DNA from: Novimethylophilus sp036504375
GTDB taxonomy: Bacteria; Pseudomonadota; Gammaproteobacteria; Burkholderiales; Methylophilaceae
Reading direction: 5' to 3'
Assembly (NCBI RefSeq): GCF_036504375.1
Contig: NZ_DASXVH010000079.1
Span: 1-45,520, forward strand
DNA length: 45,520 nucleotides
A model generated the notes under the pieces. It had not been told where the DNA came from. It worked only from the letters and a program-made list of their open reading frames with translations, and ran no database searches. How positions within the stretch are numbered: position 1 is the first letter of the stretch; every line of letters begins with the position of its first letter. The translations under genes and the position numbers were made by a program. Below, one piece after another: positions 8,562 to 17,072 of the stretch.

Positions 8562-9168
8562 GCACTCCTCGCATGAACGCAGCTATCTTGGCCGCGTCCT
8601 TTATTCCTTTTTCCCGCTCGACTCCGCCGCTGACGTCCACCGCATAAGGACGAACGCGCCGGATGGCTGCGCCGACGTTGGCGGCATTGAGGCCACCGGC
8701 CAGGATGACCGGCTTGGGCAGACCGGCCGGAATCAGGTCCCAGTCGAAAGTCCTGCCCGTCCCGCCGGCGACGCCTTCCTGATAGGCATCCAGCAACAAT
8801 GCTCGCGCGGAGGCAAAATCAGCCGCGTATTGTAACAAATTTAGCCCCGGCCTGACGCGCAAGGCCTTGATGTAAGGAAAATCAAAGGCCTGGCAATAAT
8901 CCGGCGATTCATCGCCGTGAAATTGCAGAAAGTCGAGCCGGACCTGCTGCTGGACGTCGTGCACCAGATCCATCTCCGCATCGACAAACAGGCCGACGGC
9001 AGCGACGAAAGGCGGCAGGCTGGCAACGATTTCCGCCGCACGGCTCATGCTTACCTGGCGCGGGCTTTTTTCATAAAACACCAGGCCGATCGCATTGGCG
9101 CCATGGGCGACCGCAGCCAGCGCATCCTCGACGCGGGTGATGCCGCAGATTTTTGCTCGGGTGACCAT
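8545..9168 (-). CDS. trpF: Phosphoribosylanthranilate isomerase TrpF
   Basis: 207 aa monofunctional TIM barrel that converts N-(5'-phosphoribosyl)anthranilate to the carboxyphenylamino-ribulose phosphate. The catalytic cysteine is in KICGIT (C8), and the C-terminal acid in VDVSGGVE near residue 178. Unlike E. coli it is not fused to TrpC. It starts 46 bases after truA, the known truA-trpF-trpB-trpA-accD order of Betaproteobacteria. Confidence 0.96.
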   Translation of the reverse strand: MVTRAKICGITRVEDALAAVAHGANAIGLVFYEKSPRQVSMSRAAEIVASLPPFVAAVGLFVDAEMDLVHDVQQQVRLDFLQFHGDESPDYCQAFDFPYIKALRVRPGLNLLQYAADFASARALLLDAYQEGVAGGTGRTFDWDLIPAGLPKPVILAGGLNAANVGAAIRRVRPYAVDVSGGVEREKGIKDAAKIAAFMRGVLDAEV

Positions 9169-9214
9169 TGATATCGCAGAAAAAGCCGTAGGTTATCCGA
9201 AACGCCGTCCGCTG

Positions 9215-9994
9215 TCAGCCGAGCGGCAACGAACGTGCACAGACCGGCAATTGCCAGCGTGCGTCGTAATGCACCCCGGTCAGGTAAAGGCCGTCCGGCA
9301 TAAAGGTGGGCGCGGCGAAACGCCGGTCTTTATGCTCCAGCAAGGTTTTCACCCATTCCGCCGCATGCTCGCCTTTACCGACATAAACCAGGCTGCCGAC
9401 AAGATTGCGCACCATGTGATGCAAAAAGGCATTGGCGCTGAATTCAAACAGCAGCGTGTTGCCATGCGGGCGGATGTCGGCCCGATATAAATGCTTGACG
9501 GGGGATTTCGCCTGGCATTCGGCCGCACGAAAAGCACTGAAATCGTGCTCGCCCGGCAAATGGGCAGCAGCCCGGCGCATGGCCTCGATATCCAGCGGCC
9601 GATGGTACCAGCCGACTTTGCCGGCCAGCACCGCCGGCGCTACCGGACTGATCTGCAGCAGATATTGATAACTGCGGCGCTCGGCGCTGAAACGGGCGTG
9701 GAATCCGGCATCGACTTCGCGCGCCCACAATACGCGCAAGCCTGGCGGCAAAAAGGCATTGACGCCGCGCACCCAGGCATTCTGCGGGCGATTTACTGCA
9801 GTGTCGAAATGTACCACCTGCGACAACGCATGCACACCGGCATCGGTACGCCCGGCCGCGGCCACCTTGATTTCATGCCCGGCCATGCGCGCCAGCGCCG
9901 TCTGCAGATGGTCTTGCGCGCCGCAACCGGAGGGCTGGCTTTGCCAGCCGCAAAAACGACTGCCATCATATTCCAGCCCAAGCGCCATTCTCAT
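9215..9994 (-). CDS. truA: tRNA pseudouridine(38-40) synthase TruA
   Basis: 259 aa. It isomerises uridines 38-40 in the anticodon arm of many tRNAs. The catalytic aspartate is D51 in AAGRTDAGVHA; YDGSRFCGWQ at the N-terminus and MVRNLVGSLVYVG in the C-terminal half are family marks. A longer frame is open, but ATG 9992-9994 overlaps the TGA of the upstream gene (ATGA), and the family starts at about this point, so this start is preferred. Confidence 0.93.
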   Translation of the reverse strand: MRMALGLEYDGSRFCGWQSQPSGCGAQDHLQTALARMAGHEIKVAAAGRTDAGVHALSQVVHFDTAVNRPQNAWVRGVNAFLPPGLRVLWAREVDAGFHARFSAERRSYQYLLQISPVAPAVLAGKVGWYHRPLDIEAMRRAAAHLPGEHDFSAFRAAECQAKSPVKHLYRADIRPHGNTLLFEFSANAFLHHMVRNLVGSLVYVGKGEHAAEWVKTLLEHKDRRFAAPTFMPDGLYLTGVHYDARWQLPVCARSLPLG

Positions 9995-10605
9995 GCCAGC
10001 ATCCAGAACAGCATCGGCAACAGCAGCACCACCAGCGCATCGTGCCAATTGAATTTCGGGAATCGCATCAGCACGACATCGGGTCGCTCCACATCCTCCT
10101 GCAGGATATCCTCAAGACGCCAGCCGTGCTGGCGCAGGCGCAGCAGCACGCCCTTGGGCATGGTCTCGACGTAATGCAGCGTCAGCCACAGGCGCGCGGA
10201 AAAACGCTCGGGGGCAAGCTTAAGCACGCGTAAAGGCTGCAGCAGAAGATATACCCCGACCATGATGTCTTCCCGGCTGGAGGTGGCGAGCAATAACGAC
10301 AATGCCGCCAGCATGGCCGCCAGTCGCGCCATCTGGATCACTCCGATGCGCAAGCCTTCGTAGGTGGGTGCCGCATAATCGGGGAAGCCATGCAGATACT
10401 CGCCGGGCGTGGCAAAGGCGTAGATCAGCAGGATGGATAGCAATAGCCAGCGTGCGCGGCGAATCAGCACAAGAAAAACGGAGGCGCCCCGCCAGACCAA
10501 CAGCACCGGCAACAGTATGCATGCGGTTGCCAAGAGGCGCCATTGCATCAGTTGCAGCGCAACGGCAAAGGCAATCAGGCAAACGATTCTAACAAGAGGA
10601 TGCAT
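9991..10605 (-). CDS. EcfT/CbiQ-like energy-coupling transporter membrane protein (orphan)
   Basis: 204 aa with about five hydrophobic segments (around 6-24, 25-45, 50-68, 92-112 and a C-terminal one at 188-203). The amphipathic stretch RFSARLWLTLHYVETMPKG and the following R/H-rich helix recall the coupling helices of EcfT proteins, which join an S component to two ABC ATPases for vitamin or metal uptake. No ATPase or S component is near. It is followed by truA with a 4-base overlap and preceded by the fimV terminator, so it is the first gene of the truA-trp-acc operon as seen here. Substrate unknown; a non-transport role is possible. Confidence 0.65.
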   Translation of the reverse strand: MHPLVRIVCLIAFAVALQLMQWRLLATACILLPVLLVWRGASVFLVLIRRARWLLLSILLIYAFATPGEYLHGFPDYAAPTYEGLRIGVIQMARLAAMLAALSLLLATSSREDIMVGVYLLLQPLRVLKLAPERFSARLWLTLHYVETMPKGVLLRLRQHGWRLEDILQEDVERPDVVLMRFPKFNWHDALVVLLLPMLFWMLA

Positions 10606-10616
10606 GCCAGCCCGAC

Positions 10617-10646
10617 AAACAAAAAAGCCGGGCGTTCAGCCCGGCT
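10617..10646 (-). terminator. Intrinsic terminator of fimV
   Basis: Minus strand: 7-bp perfect stem GCCGGGC/GCCCGGC with a short TGAAC loop, then a run of six T followed by a T-rich tail. Located 20 bases after the fimV stop, separating fimV from the EcfT-like gene. Confidence 0.92.
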
Positions 10647-10667
10647 GCAAACTCGATAACTGCCAAA

Positions 10668-13600
10668 TTAGTCGAGGCCTTCCAACAATTTTTGCGCTTT
10701 TTCGCGCTGTGTCGGGCCGCCCTCCTTCAATACTTCCTGCAACAGTTCCCGTGCGCCTTCCTGGTCTCCCATATCGATGTAGGCGGTGACAAGGTCGAGC
10801 TTGGTGTCTACGTCCGGGGATTCCGAAGCCGATAGCGTGATTTCCTCCGTGGCGCCGGCCATTTCCATCGTATCGGCATCAGCGACATCGAGATTTATGC
10901 CGGAAAGATCAAGATCAGGCAGTTCCGTGGCCGCAGCTTCCGCCGTATTCGCTGGTTGCTCCGGCTCACCAAGATCGACATCAAAATTGAAGTCCAGCCC
11001 GCTGGCTGCTTCTGCCGGCGCCTCTTCCAGTTCGATTTCAGTGACCGCAGATTCAACCGGCATTTCAGACATCATGCTCTGGTCAATATCCACAGCCTCT
11101 TCCGCTGCAGCAGGCGGTTCCTGAAGATCAGCAGTTAAATCCATATCCAAGGAAGCAACTTGAGCCGGTTCTTTCGCAGGAAGATCGAGTGAAACTTCCT
11201 CGGCAGCCCCAGTCTCGGCCACAGACACATCCAGGTCTGGTAGCGAAGACTCGGCTTCGGCAGCGGATTCAGTCGAATCTGACATCGGCTCCGGCATATC
11301 GAGTGCCGAAAGATCGAATGACGATTCCGATGCCTGCTGTGCGGCGCTTTCCTGAGGCATCGTTTCCGGCTGCCCGGTTTCGGCAGTTTGCAGCGCCGGC
11401 AGTTCCAGTTCCGGCAATGCGAGATCAACGGCTTGCTCTTGTTCCGCCAAAGACGCTTCGCCTGACGCAGGAACGTCCAGCTCCGGTAAATCGAGAGAAA
11501 TGCCGCCGCTACTTTCCTCCATCACCGGAGTTTCAGTTTCAGGCAAATCCGGCAGGGCTTCTACGCCAAGATCGGCCACATCCAGTTGAGCGTTTTCCTC
11601 GGCGGCAGGTTCAGGCAGATCCAGCTGAAAATCAAGGCCTGCGGTTTCCTGCTCGACAGATGCCCCTGGGAGCCCGGCAGGCTCAAGGCCGGATTCCTGA
11701 GACGCAGGAAGCTCCAGGTCCGCCACGGAAACGTCAAGATCAGGCAATGACTCATCGACGGCTGCGGCCTGCGGCGTTTTCGATGTCAATTCCAGGCCGC
11801 CGATATCGAAATCCAACGCATTGTTTTCAGTCGCCGGCTCAAGCGCGCCTGCTGTCGTATCGGCTACCGCTTCGTCCAAAGAAAAATCCAATGTCGCGTC
11901 TTCCGCACCCAGGCTGAGATCCAGACTATCCGGGACCGGAGGGGGAGCCTGCTGGATCATTGTGGCGTCAAAATCGACCGCGGAAACTTCCGCTTTAGGA
12001 TGAGAAGCGCTTTCGCCGTAGAGCGGATTATCCGGCTCCAGCTTGCGGCCCATTTCGGCCACCCTGGCCCAGGTTGCATCCGTCGCACCCAACGCGGCAT
12101 ACAGTTCGCCTGCCAGCGTCTCAAACGCTGCCGTATCCTTGCGATTGGCAAAAATCTCCAGCAGCTTCAGATGCAACTCATGGCGCTTCGGCTCCTTGGC
12201 GAGCGCATCCTTGAGGATTTCTTCTGCCTGAACATCGCGGCCATAGGCCATATACACTTCAGCTTCGGCAATGGGATCGACATCGTTGGTATCGATCATG
12301 CCGGCGGTGGCGCCTTGACCGAAGTCGGTCAGGAATGACGTGTTGCCGGTATCGACGGTGCCTCCGGCGGTATTGCCGAAGACGGTATTCGGCTTGAGAC
12401 CGCCGGTAGTGAGGATGCCCTGCTCAAAGCTGTCCAGGCCTTTCCTGCGCTTGTTGCGCAGGTAGAACCACATGCCGCCGATCAAGGCCAGCAAACCTCC
12501 GCCACCGGCAGCCAATAGCAAGGGGTTGTCCAGCAGGGTATCAAAAATGCCAGGCTCGGATTTAGGCGGCAACGGTTGCGGACGGACGATTTTCTTCGGC
12601 GTCTTCTCCTGCGGCTTGGCCTCGGCCTTAGGGGCTTCGGGCGCCTGCTCTGCGGCAGGCTTTGCCGGCTCGGGCACAGGTTTGGCTATCTGCGCAACCG
12701 GAACTTCCTGCGGCGGTGTGACGCCGGGTGCCGGCTTGGGCGCCTCCTGCGTTGCCGCCGCAGGCTCTTTAGCGCCTTTTTGCGCTTCGGCCAGGGATTT
12801 GTTCTTGATTTCCAGCAGCTTCTGCATATCCTGCAGCTGCTTGTCCAGTACGCTGACGCGCGCATCGGCTTCTTTGATGGCCTTTTCTCGCGCGGTGGCT
12901 TCTTCCTGCAACGCGGTCAAGCGGCTTGCAACATCGGCGGCCCCTCCCTTGGCGACCGCTCCGGATTCGCTCTTGGAAAGCCTAACCACATCGCGCGGGC
13001 CCTGTGCCGGCACCGCGGACTTATCCTCGGCGGGAGCGGTAATCTTGCCGCTTGCAGTCTGGGAAGACGGCTCTTCCCGCGCCGGGGCCGATTCCGCCAC
13101 CATGCCAGCCAATTTATTGCGATAGGCGTTCCAGTTTGCGGTCTGGACGCGAATCTCCTTGACTGCCTCGCCCTGGGTAACTGCCTGCAGCTCATCCGGC
13201 GCTGGCACATGGATGATCTGCCCCACCTTGAGGCGATTCATGTTGCCCCCGGCAAACGCTTCCTTGTTGGCACGATACAAGCCTACCAGCATCTGCTCAA
13301 GGCTGACCCCCTCTACCTGGGACTGGCTGGCGATGGCGCGCAGGGTGTCGCCTTTCTGGACCATATGGCCTTCGGGCTTCTCGGTGGAAACAGTATCGAC
13401 CGGGGCTTGGGCCGCCGCGCCCTTGTGCGTTTTGCCCTTACGGGAGATCTTTTCCGTGGACGCCCCCGGAACGGGCGCCGCTTGTGCCGCACCGGCGCCA
13501 GGCAAAGCTGCGGCAGAAGTTGTAGCCGAACGATCGCCGTAGCCTGGGGGATCGAGCAGCGCGGTATATTCGCGTAACAGACGGCCGGAAGACCATTCGA

Positions 13601-13940
13601 CCTGGATCAGCATGTCCAGGAACGGATCGCTGATTGGTTGCGACGAACTCAAGCGCAACACCGGAGTGCCGTCCGGGCGCTTGCTCACTTCGACTCTAAC
13701 TGCGGAAAGCACCGCCGCCCGCTCGACGCCCTGTTCGGCGAATACTGCGCTGGAGGCGATTTGCGCAGATAGCGAAGCGAGCTCGTCCTTGGTGGTGGAC
13801 AGCAACTCGACCTCGGCGCTCAGAGGTTCCCCCAAGCCGGAGATCACTGTCAACTTGCCCAATCCCGCAGCGTATGAAGCGATAGGCATCAACGCGAAGC
13901 AGACCGCCAGCGAAATCCGTTTTACTCTGGAATTGTGCAC
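10668..13940 (-). CDS. fimV: FimV/HubP polar peptidoglycan-binding landmark protein
   Basis: 1090 aa. Order: signal peptide (1-24, cut near SYAAG); FimV N-terminal domain (25-140, GKLTVISGLGEPLSAEVEL); LysM domain (about 190-245, MVQKGDTLRAIA to LKVGQIIHVP); coiled coil (about 330-395); proline/lysine-rich stretch; one membrane helix (about 472-495) followed by RNKRRK; a TPR-like cytoplasmic segment (about 560-640); a very acidic repeat region with recurring LPDLD/LPELD/LDLPE units (about 660-1035); and the C-terminal FimV motif DTKLDLVTAYIDMGDQEGAREL. FimV/HubP organise the cell pole and type IV pilus or twitching functions. The start is GTG preceded by AAGGGTGG. Confidence 0.93.
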   Translation of the reverse strand: MHNSRVKRISLAVCFALMPIASYAAGLGKLTVISGLGEPLSAEVELLSTTKDELASLSAQIASSAVFAEQGVERAAVLSAVRVEVSKRPDGTPVLRLSSSQPISDPFLDMLIQVEWSSGRLLREYTALLDPPGYGDRSATTSAAALPGAGAAQAAPVPGASTEKISRKGKTHKGAAAQAPVDTVSTEKPEGHMVQKGDTLRAIASQSQVEGVSLEQMLVGLYRANKEAFAGGNMNRLKVGQIIHVPAPDELQAVTQGEAVKEIRVQTANWNAYRNKLAGMVAESAPAREEPSSQTASGKITAPAEDKSAVPAQGPRDVVRLSKSESGAVAKGGAADVASRLTALQEEATAREKAIKEADARVSVLDKQLQDMQKLLEIKNKSLAEAQKGAKEPAAATQEAPKPAPGVTPPQEVPVAQIAKPVPEPAKPAAEQAPEAPKAEAKPQEKTPKKIVRPQPLPPKSEPGIFDTLLDNPLLLAAGGGGLLALIGGMWFYLRNKRRKGLDSFEQGILTTGGLKPNTVFGNTAGGTVDTGNTSFLTDFGQGATAGMIDTNDVDPIAEAEVYMAYGRDVQAEEILKDALAKEPKRHELHLKLLEIFANRKDTAAFETLAGELYAALGATDATWARVAEMGRKLEPDNPLYGESASHPKAEVSAVDFDATMIQQAPPPVPDSLDLSLGAEDATLDFSLDEAVADTTAGALEPATENNALDFDIGGLELTSKTPQAAAVDESLPDLDVSVADLELPASQESGLEPAGLPGASVEQETAGLDFQLDLPEPAAEENAQLDVADLGVEALPDLPETETPVMEESSGGISLDLPELDVPASGEASLAEQEQAVDLALPELELPALQTAETGQPETMPQESAAQQASESSFDLSALDMPEPMSDSTESAAEAESSLPDLDVSVAETGAAEEVSLDLPAKEPAQVASLDMDLTADLQEPPAAAEEAVDIDQSMMSEMPVESAVTEIELEEAPAEAASGLDFNFDVDLGEPEQPANTAEAAATELPDLDLSGINLDVADADTMEMAGATEEITLSASESPDVDTKLDLVTAYIDMGDQEGARELLQEVLKEGGPTQREKAQKLLEGLD

Positions 13941-14034
13941 TGTCCCACCCTTAAGGCTATTAGCGTTTTAATTAAATTAACATCAAATAGTTAGAGTTGC
14001 AAGCTCATAATGAACATTACATTTTCGATGTATT

Positions 14035-15147
14035 TTAATACTCGATCAGAATACGCAGCATGCGACGCAAAGGTTCGGCCGCACCCCACAGCAACTGGTC
14101 GCCCACAGTGAAGGCTGCAAGATACTCGCCGCCCATGCTCATTTTGCGCAGGCGGCCGACCGGAACCGCAAGCTTGCCGGTGACTGCGGCGGGCGTCAAT
14201 TGGCTCATGCTGGCTTCGCGCTCGTTAGGCACCACGCTTACCCAAGCGTTGGCCGAAGCCAGAATGCCGTTGATTTCATCCATCGGCACGTCTTTTCTGA
14301 GCTTGATAGTCAGTGCCTGGCTGTGGCAGCGCATCGCCCCGATACGCACGCATAAACCATCGATGGGAATCGGAGAGGACTCCAGGCCGAGAATCTTGTT
14401 GGTCTCGGCCGCACCCTTCCACTCCTCCCTGCTCTGGCCGTTGCCCAGATCCTTGTCGATCCATGGGATCAGGCTGCCTGCAAGCGGCACGCCGAAGTGC
14501 GCGGTAGGAAAATTATTATCGCGCAGCGTGCCCGCCACTTCACGGTCGATCTCCAGGATCGCCGAAGCCGGATCGGCCAGCATTTCTTGTGCCACGCGAT
14601 GGGCCTCGCCCATTTGCATCAAGAGCTCGCGCATGTTTTGCGCACCGGCGCCACTGGCGGCCTGATAGGTCATGGAAGTCGCCCATTCCACCAGATTCTC
14701 GCGGAACAGCCCGCCCAAACCCATCAGCATCAGCGAAACCGTGCAGTTGCCGCCGACATAATTCTTTACGCCTTGGGCCAGACCATCCCGGATGACGTTC
14801 AGATTGACCGGATCGAGGATGATGATGGCATCCTGTTCCATCCTCAGCGCGGAGGCGGCATCGATCCAATAGCCGTTCCAGCCGTCGGCGCGCAGCCTGG
14901 GGAAAATCTCGGTGGTATAGTCGCCGCCCTGGCAGGAAAGGATGACGTCCATCGCCTTGAGTTCTGCAAGATTCCTGGCATCCTTGAGCGGCGGAACCTC
15001 CTTGCCGATCTCCGGCCCCCGCCCGCCGGCTTGCGACGTGGTGAAAAATACCGGCTCGACATGGTCGAAATCGCGCTCATCGCGCATGCGCTGCATCAGC
15101 ACCGAGCCGACCATTCCACGCCAACCGACAAAACCAACTCTCAACAT
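14035..15147 (-). CDS. asd: Aspartate-semialdehyde dehydrogenase
   Basis: 370 aa, E. coli-like length. It reduces aspartyl phosphate with NADPH in the pathway to lysine, threonine, methionine and diaminopimelate. The NADP loop FVGWRGMVGS is at 6-15 and the active cysteine is C135 in GGNCTVSLM. It follows leuB by 9 bases; fimV follows after 94 AT-rich bases, the usual betaproteobacterial leuCDB-asd-fimV order. No terminator with a T tract is visible in the asd-fimV gap, which probably carries the fimV promoter. Confidence 0.97.
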   Translation of the reverse strand: MLRVGFVGWRGMVGSVLMQRMRDERDFDHVEPVFFTTSQAGGRGPEIGKEVPPLKDARNLAELKAMDVILSCQGGDYTTEIFPRLRADGWNGYWIDAASALRMEQDAIIILDPVNLNVIRDGLAQGVKNYVGGNCTVSLMLMGLGGLFRENLVEWATSMTYQAASGAGAQNMRELLMQMGEAHRVAQEMLADPASAILEIDREVAGTLRDNNFPTAHFGVPLAGSLIPWIDKDLGNGQSREEWKGAAETNKILGLESSPIPIDGLCVRIGAMRCHSQALTIKLRKDVPMDEINGILASANAWVSVVPNEREASMSQLTPAAVTGKLAVPVGRLRKMSMGGEYLAAFTVGDQLLWGAAEPLRRMLRILIEY

Positions 15148-15156
15148 GACTATTCC

Positions 15157-16212
15157 TTACAAAGCAGCGACTACCGCATCGCCCATTGCGCTGCATTTAA
15201 CCTTGCTCGTGCCCTCGGTCCAGATATCGCCGGTGCGGTAGCCCTGCGCCAGCGCTTTTTTCACGGCCCTCTCGATGCGCACGGCGTTCGCTTCATCGCC
15301 GAAGGTGTAGCGCAGCAGCATCGCTGCCGACAAGATCGTCGCCAGCGGATTGGCGATGTCCTTGCCGGCGATATCCGGGGCCGAGCCATGGCTGGGCTCG
15401 TACATGCCCTTGTTGTTCGCATCCAGCGACGCCGACGGCAGCATGCCGATGGAGCCGGTCAGCATCGAAGCCTCGTCCGACAGGATATCACCGAAGATAT
15501 TGCCGGTAACCATGACGTCGAACTGTTTGGGGTTGCGCACCAGCTGCATCGCGGCGTTATCGACGTACATGTGGCTCAACTCGACTTCCGGGTACTCCTT
15601 GGACAGCTCGATCATCACCTGGCGCCACAGTTCGGTGGTCTCCAGCACGTTGGCCTTGTCTACCGAGCACACCTTCCTGTTGCGCTTCATCGCGATACCG
15701 AATGCAACATGGCCAATGCGGCGGATTTCGGATTCGTTGTAGCGCATGGTATTGATGCCTTCGCGCTCGCCGTTTTCCAGGATGCTGATGCCGCGCGGCT
15801 GGCCGAAGTAGATATCGCCGGTGAGTTCGCGCACGATCATGATGTCCAGCCCGGACACCACTTCCGGCTTCAGGGTCGATGCAGACGCCAGTTCTGGATA
15901 CAGCAGTGCCGGACGCAGGTTGGCAAACAGGTTGAGCTCCTTGCGGATGCGCAGCAGGCCGCGCTCCGGGCGCTTGTCGCGCGGCAACGCGTCGTATTGC
16001 CAGCCGCCCACCGCACCGAGCAGCACCGCGTCGGCCTGTTGCGCCAGCTTCAGGGTCGCTTCCGGCAAGGGATCGCCCGCTGCATCATATCCGGCACCGC
16101 CGATCGGAGCCTCTTCCATTTCCAGACCGATATTCAGCGCACACAAAACCTTGACGGCTTGCGCAACGATTTCGGGGCCAATGCCGTCACCCGGCAATAC
16201 TGCGATTTTCAT
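15157..16212 (-). CDS. leuB: 3-isopropylmalate dehydrogenase
   Basis: 351 aa. Oxidative decarboxylation of 3-isopropylmalate with NAD in leucine synthesis. Starts MKIAVLPGDGIGPEIV; the substrate motif RKELNLFANLRPA is near 92, and the metal/NAD motif near 243 reads GSAPDIAGKDIANPLATIL. An upstream TTG could extend the frame by six codons, but ATG 16212 fits the family. An 85-base gap to leuD contains a 14-base tandem repeat. Confidence 0.96.
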   Translation of the reverse strand: MKIAVLPGDGIGPEIVAQAVKVLCALNIGLEMEEAPIGGAGYDAAGDPLPEATLKLAQQADAVLLGAVGGWQYDALPRDKRPERGLLRIRKELNLFANLRPALLYPELASASTLKPEVVSGLDIMIVRELTGDIYFGQPRGISILENGEREGINTMRYNESEIRRIGHVAFGIAMKRNRKVCSVDKANVLETTELWRQVMIELSKEYPEVELSHMYVDNAAMQLVRNPKQFDVMVTGNIFGDILSDEASMLTGSIGMLPSASLDANNKGMYEPSHGSAPDIAGKDIANPLATILSAAMLLRYTFGDEANAVRIERAVKKALAQGYRTGDIWTEGTSKVKCSAMGDAVVAAL

Positions 16213-16218
16213 TTCCAA

Positions 16219-16246
16219 AGCTTTCAGCAATCAGCTTTCAGCCATC
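16219..16246. repeat. 14-base tandem duplication in the leuD-leuB gap
   Basis: AGCTTTCAGCAATC is followed at once by AGCTTTCAGCCATC (13 of 14 identical). It lies just before the leuB ribosome site and may be a piece of a dispersed intergenic element. Confidence 0.6.
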
Positions 16247-16297
16247 AACCTGCGGCGCCAGTCTTTAAGCTGAACGCCGGGCACTGACGGCTGGCGG

Positions 16298-16936
16298 CTA
16301 GTTAAACAACCAAGGCTGCGCGGTACGGTGCTTGGCCTCGAATTCCTTGATCTTGTCCACTTGCTGCAAGGTCAGCCCGATATCGTCAAAACCATTCAGC
16401 AGGCAGTGCTTGCGGTGTCCATCCACGTCGAAACCAAACGATTGGCCGGAGGGCGTAGTTACGGTCTGGGTTTCCAGGTCAACCGTCAGCCTGTAGTCCT
16501 GCTGCTGCGCCACCTCGTTGAACAACCGATCGACAATCGCGGCATCCAGCTTGATCGGCAGGATGCCGTTCTTGAAACAGTTATTGAAGAAGATGTCGGC
16601 AAAGCTCGGCGCGATGATCGCGCGGAAGCCATAATCCAGCAGCGCCCAAGGCGCATGCTCGCGGCTGGAGCCGCAGCCGAAATTTTCGCGTGCCAGCAGC
16701 ACGGACGCCCCTTGATAGCGCGGCTGGTTCAGTACGAAATCCGGATTCAGCGCACGCTTGCTGTTGTCCATGCCGGGCTCGCCGTGGTCGAGATAGCGCC
16801 ACTCGTCGAATGCGTTCGGGCCGAAGCCGCTGCGCTTGATCGATTTCAGGAACTGCTTGGGGATGATGGCGTCGGTATCGACATTGGCACGATCCAGCGG
16901 CGCCACCAAGCCGTCTATTTTGGTAAAAGCTTGCAT
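16298..16936 (-). CDS. leuD: 3-isopropylmalate dehydratase small subunit
   Basis: 212 aa, partner of LeuC in isomerising 2- to 3-isopropylmalate. Contains ANVDTDAIIPKQFLK near the N-terminus and the swivel-domain motif NFGCGSSREHAPWAL. The frame is open upstream, but MQAFTKIDG at 16936 is the family start. It lies one base after the stop of the small lipoprotein gene, so translation is probably coupled to it and not directly to leuC. Confidence 0.95.
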   Translation of the reverse strand: MQAFTKIDGLVAPLDRANVDTDAIIPKQFLKSIKRSGFGPNAFDEWRYLDHGEPGMDNSKRALNPDFVLNQPRYQGASVLLARENFGCGSSREHAPWALLDYGFRAIIAPSFADIFFNNCFKNGILPIKLDAAIVDRLFNEVAQQQDYRLTVDLETQTVTTPSGQSFGFDVDGHRKHCLLNGFDDIGLTLQQVDKIKEFEAKHRTAQPWLFN

Positions 16937-16937
16937 A

Positions 16938-17063
16938 TTATTTGGTCGACTTCTGTACCGCTTCGCCAGCCTTCTCCAGATCCTTGCCCATGCCCTGCAC
17001 GGTATTGCAGCCCGCGAGAGCAATCATGGCGCCCACCAGCATCAACGCGATCATTTTATTCAT
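16938..17063 (-). CDS. Entericidin-like small lipoprotein
   Basis: 41 aa. It begins MNKMIALMLVGAMIALAGC: a signal sequence with lipobox LAGC, lipidated cysteine C19, then the short polar tail NTVQGMGKDLEKAG typical of entericidin A/B (the motif CNT..G.GKD). Mature length is only 23 residues. Entericidins are envelope lipoproteins; the E. coli pair was proposed as an antidote and toxin affecting membrane integrity, but a lone copy is usually of unknown role. The ribosome site AAGGGGAAACC precedes ATG. It sits between leuC and leuD, 1 base before leuD and 9 bases after leuC. Confidence 0.88.
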   Translation of the reverse strand: MNKMIALMLVGAMIALAGCNTVQGMGKDLEKAGEAVQKSTK

Positions 17064-17072
17064 GGTTTCCCC

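Noticed and set aside
13941..14034. Strong fimV promoter
   Set aside because: The gap is AT-rich with TTGCAA- and TTGATG-like words, but no spacing gives a good -10 match, so no promoter is annotated.
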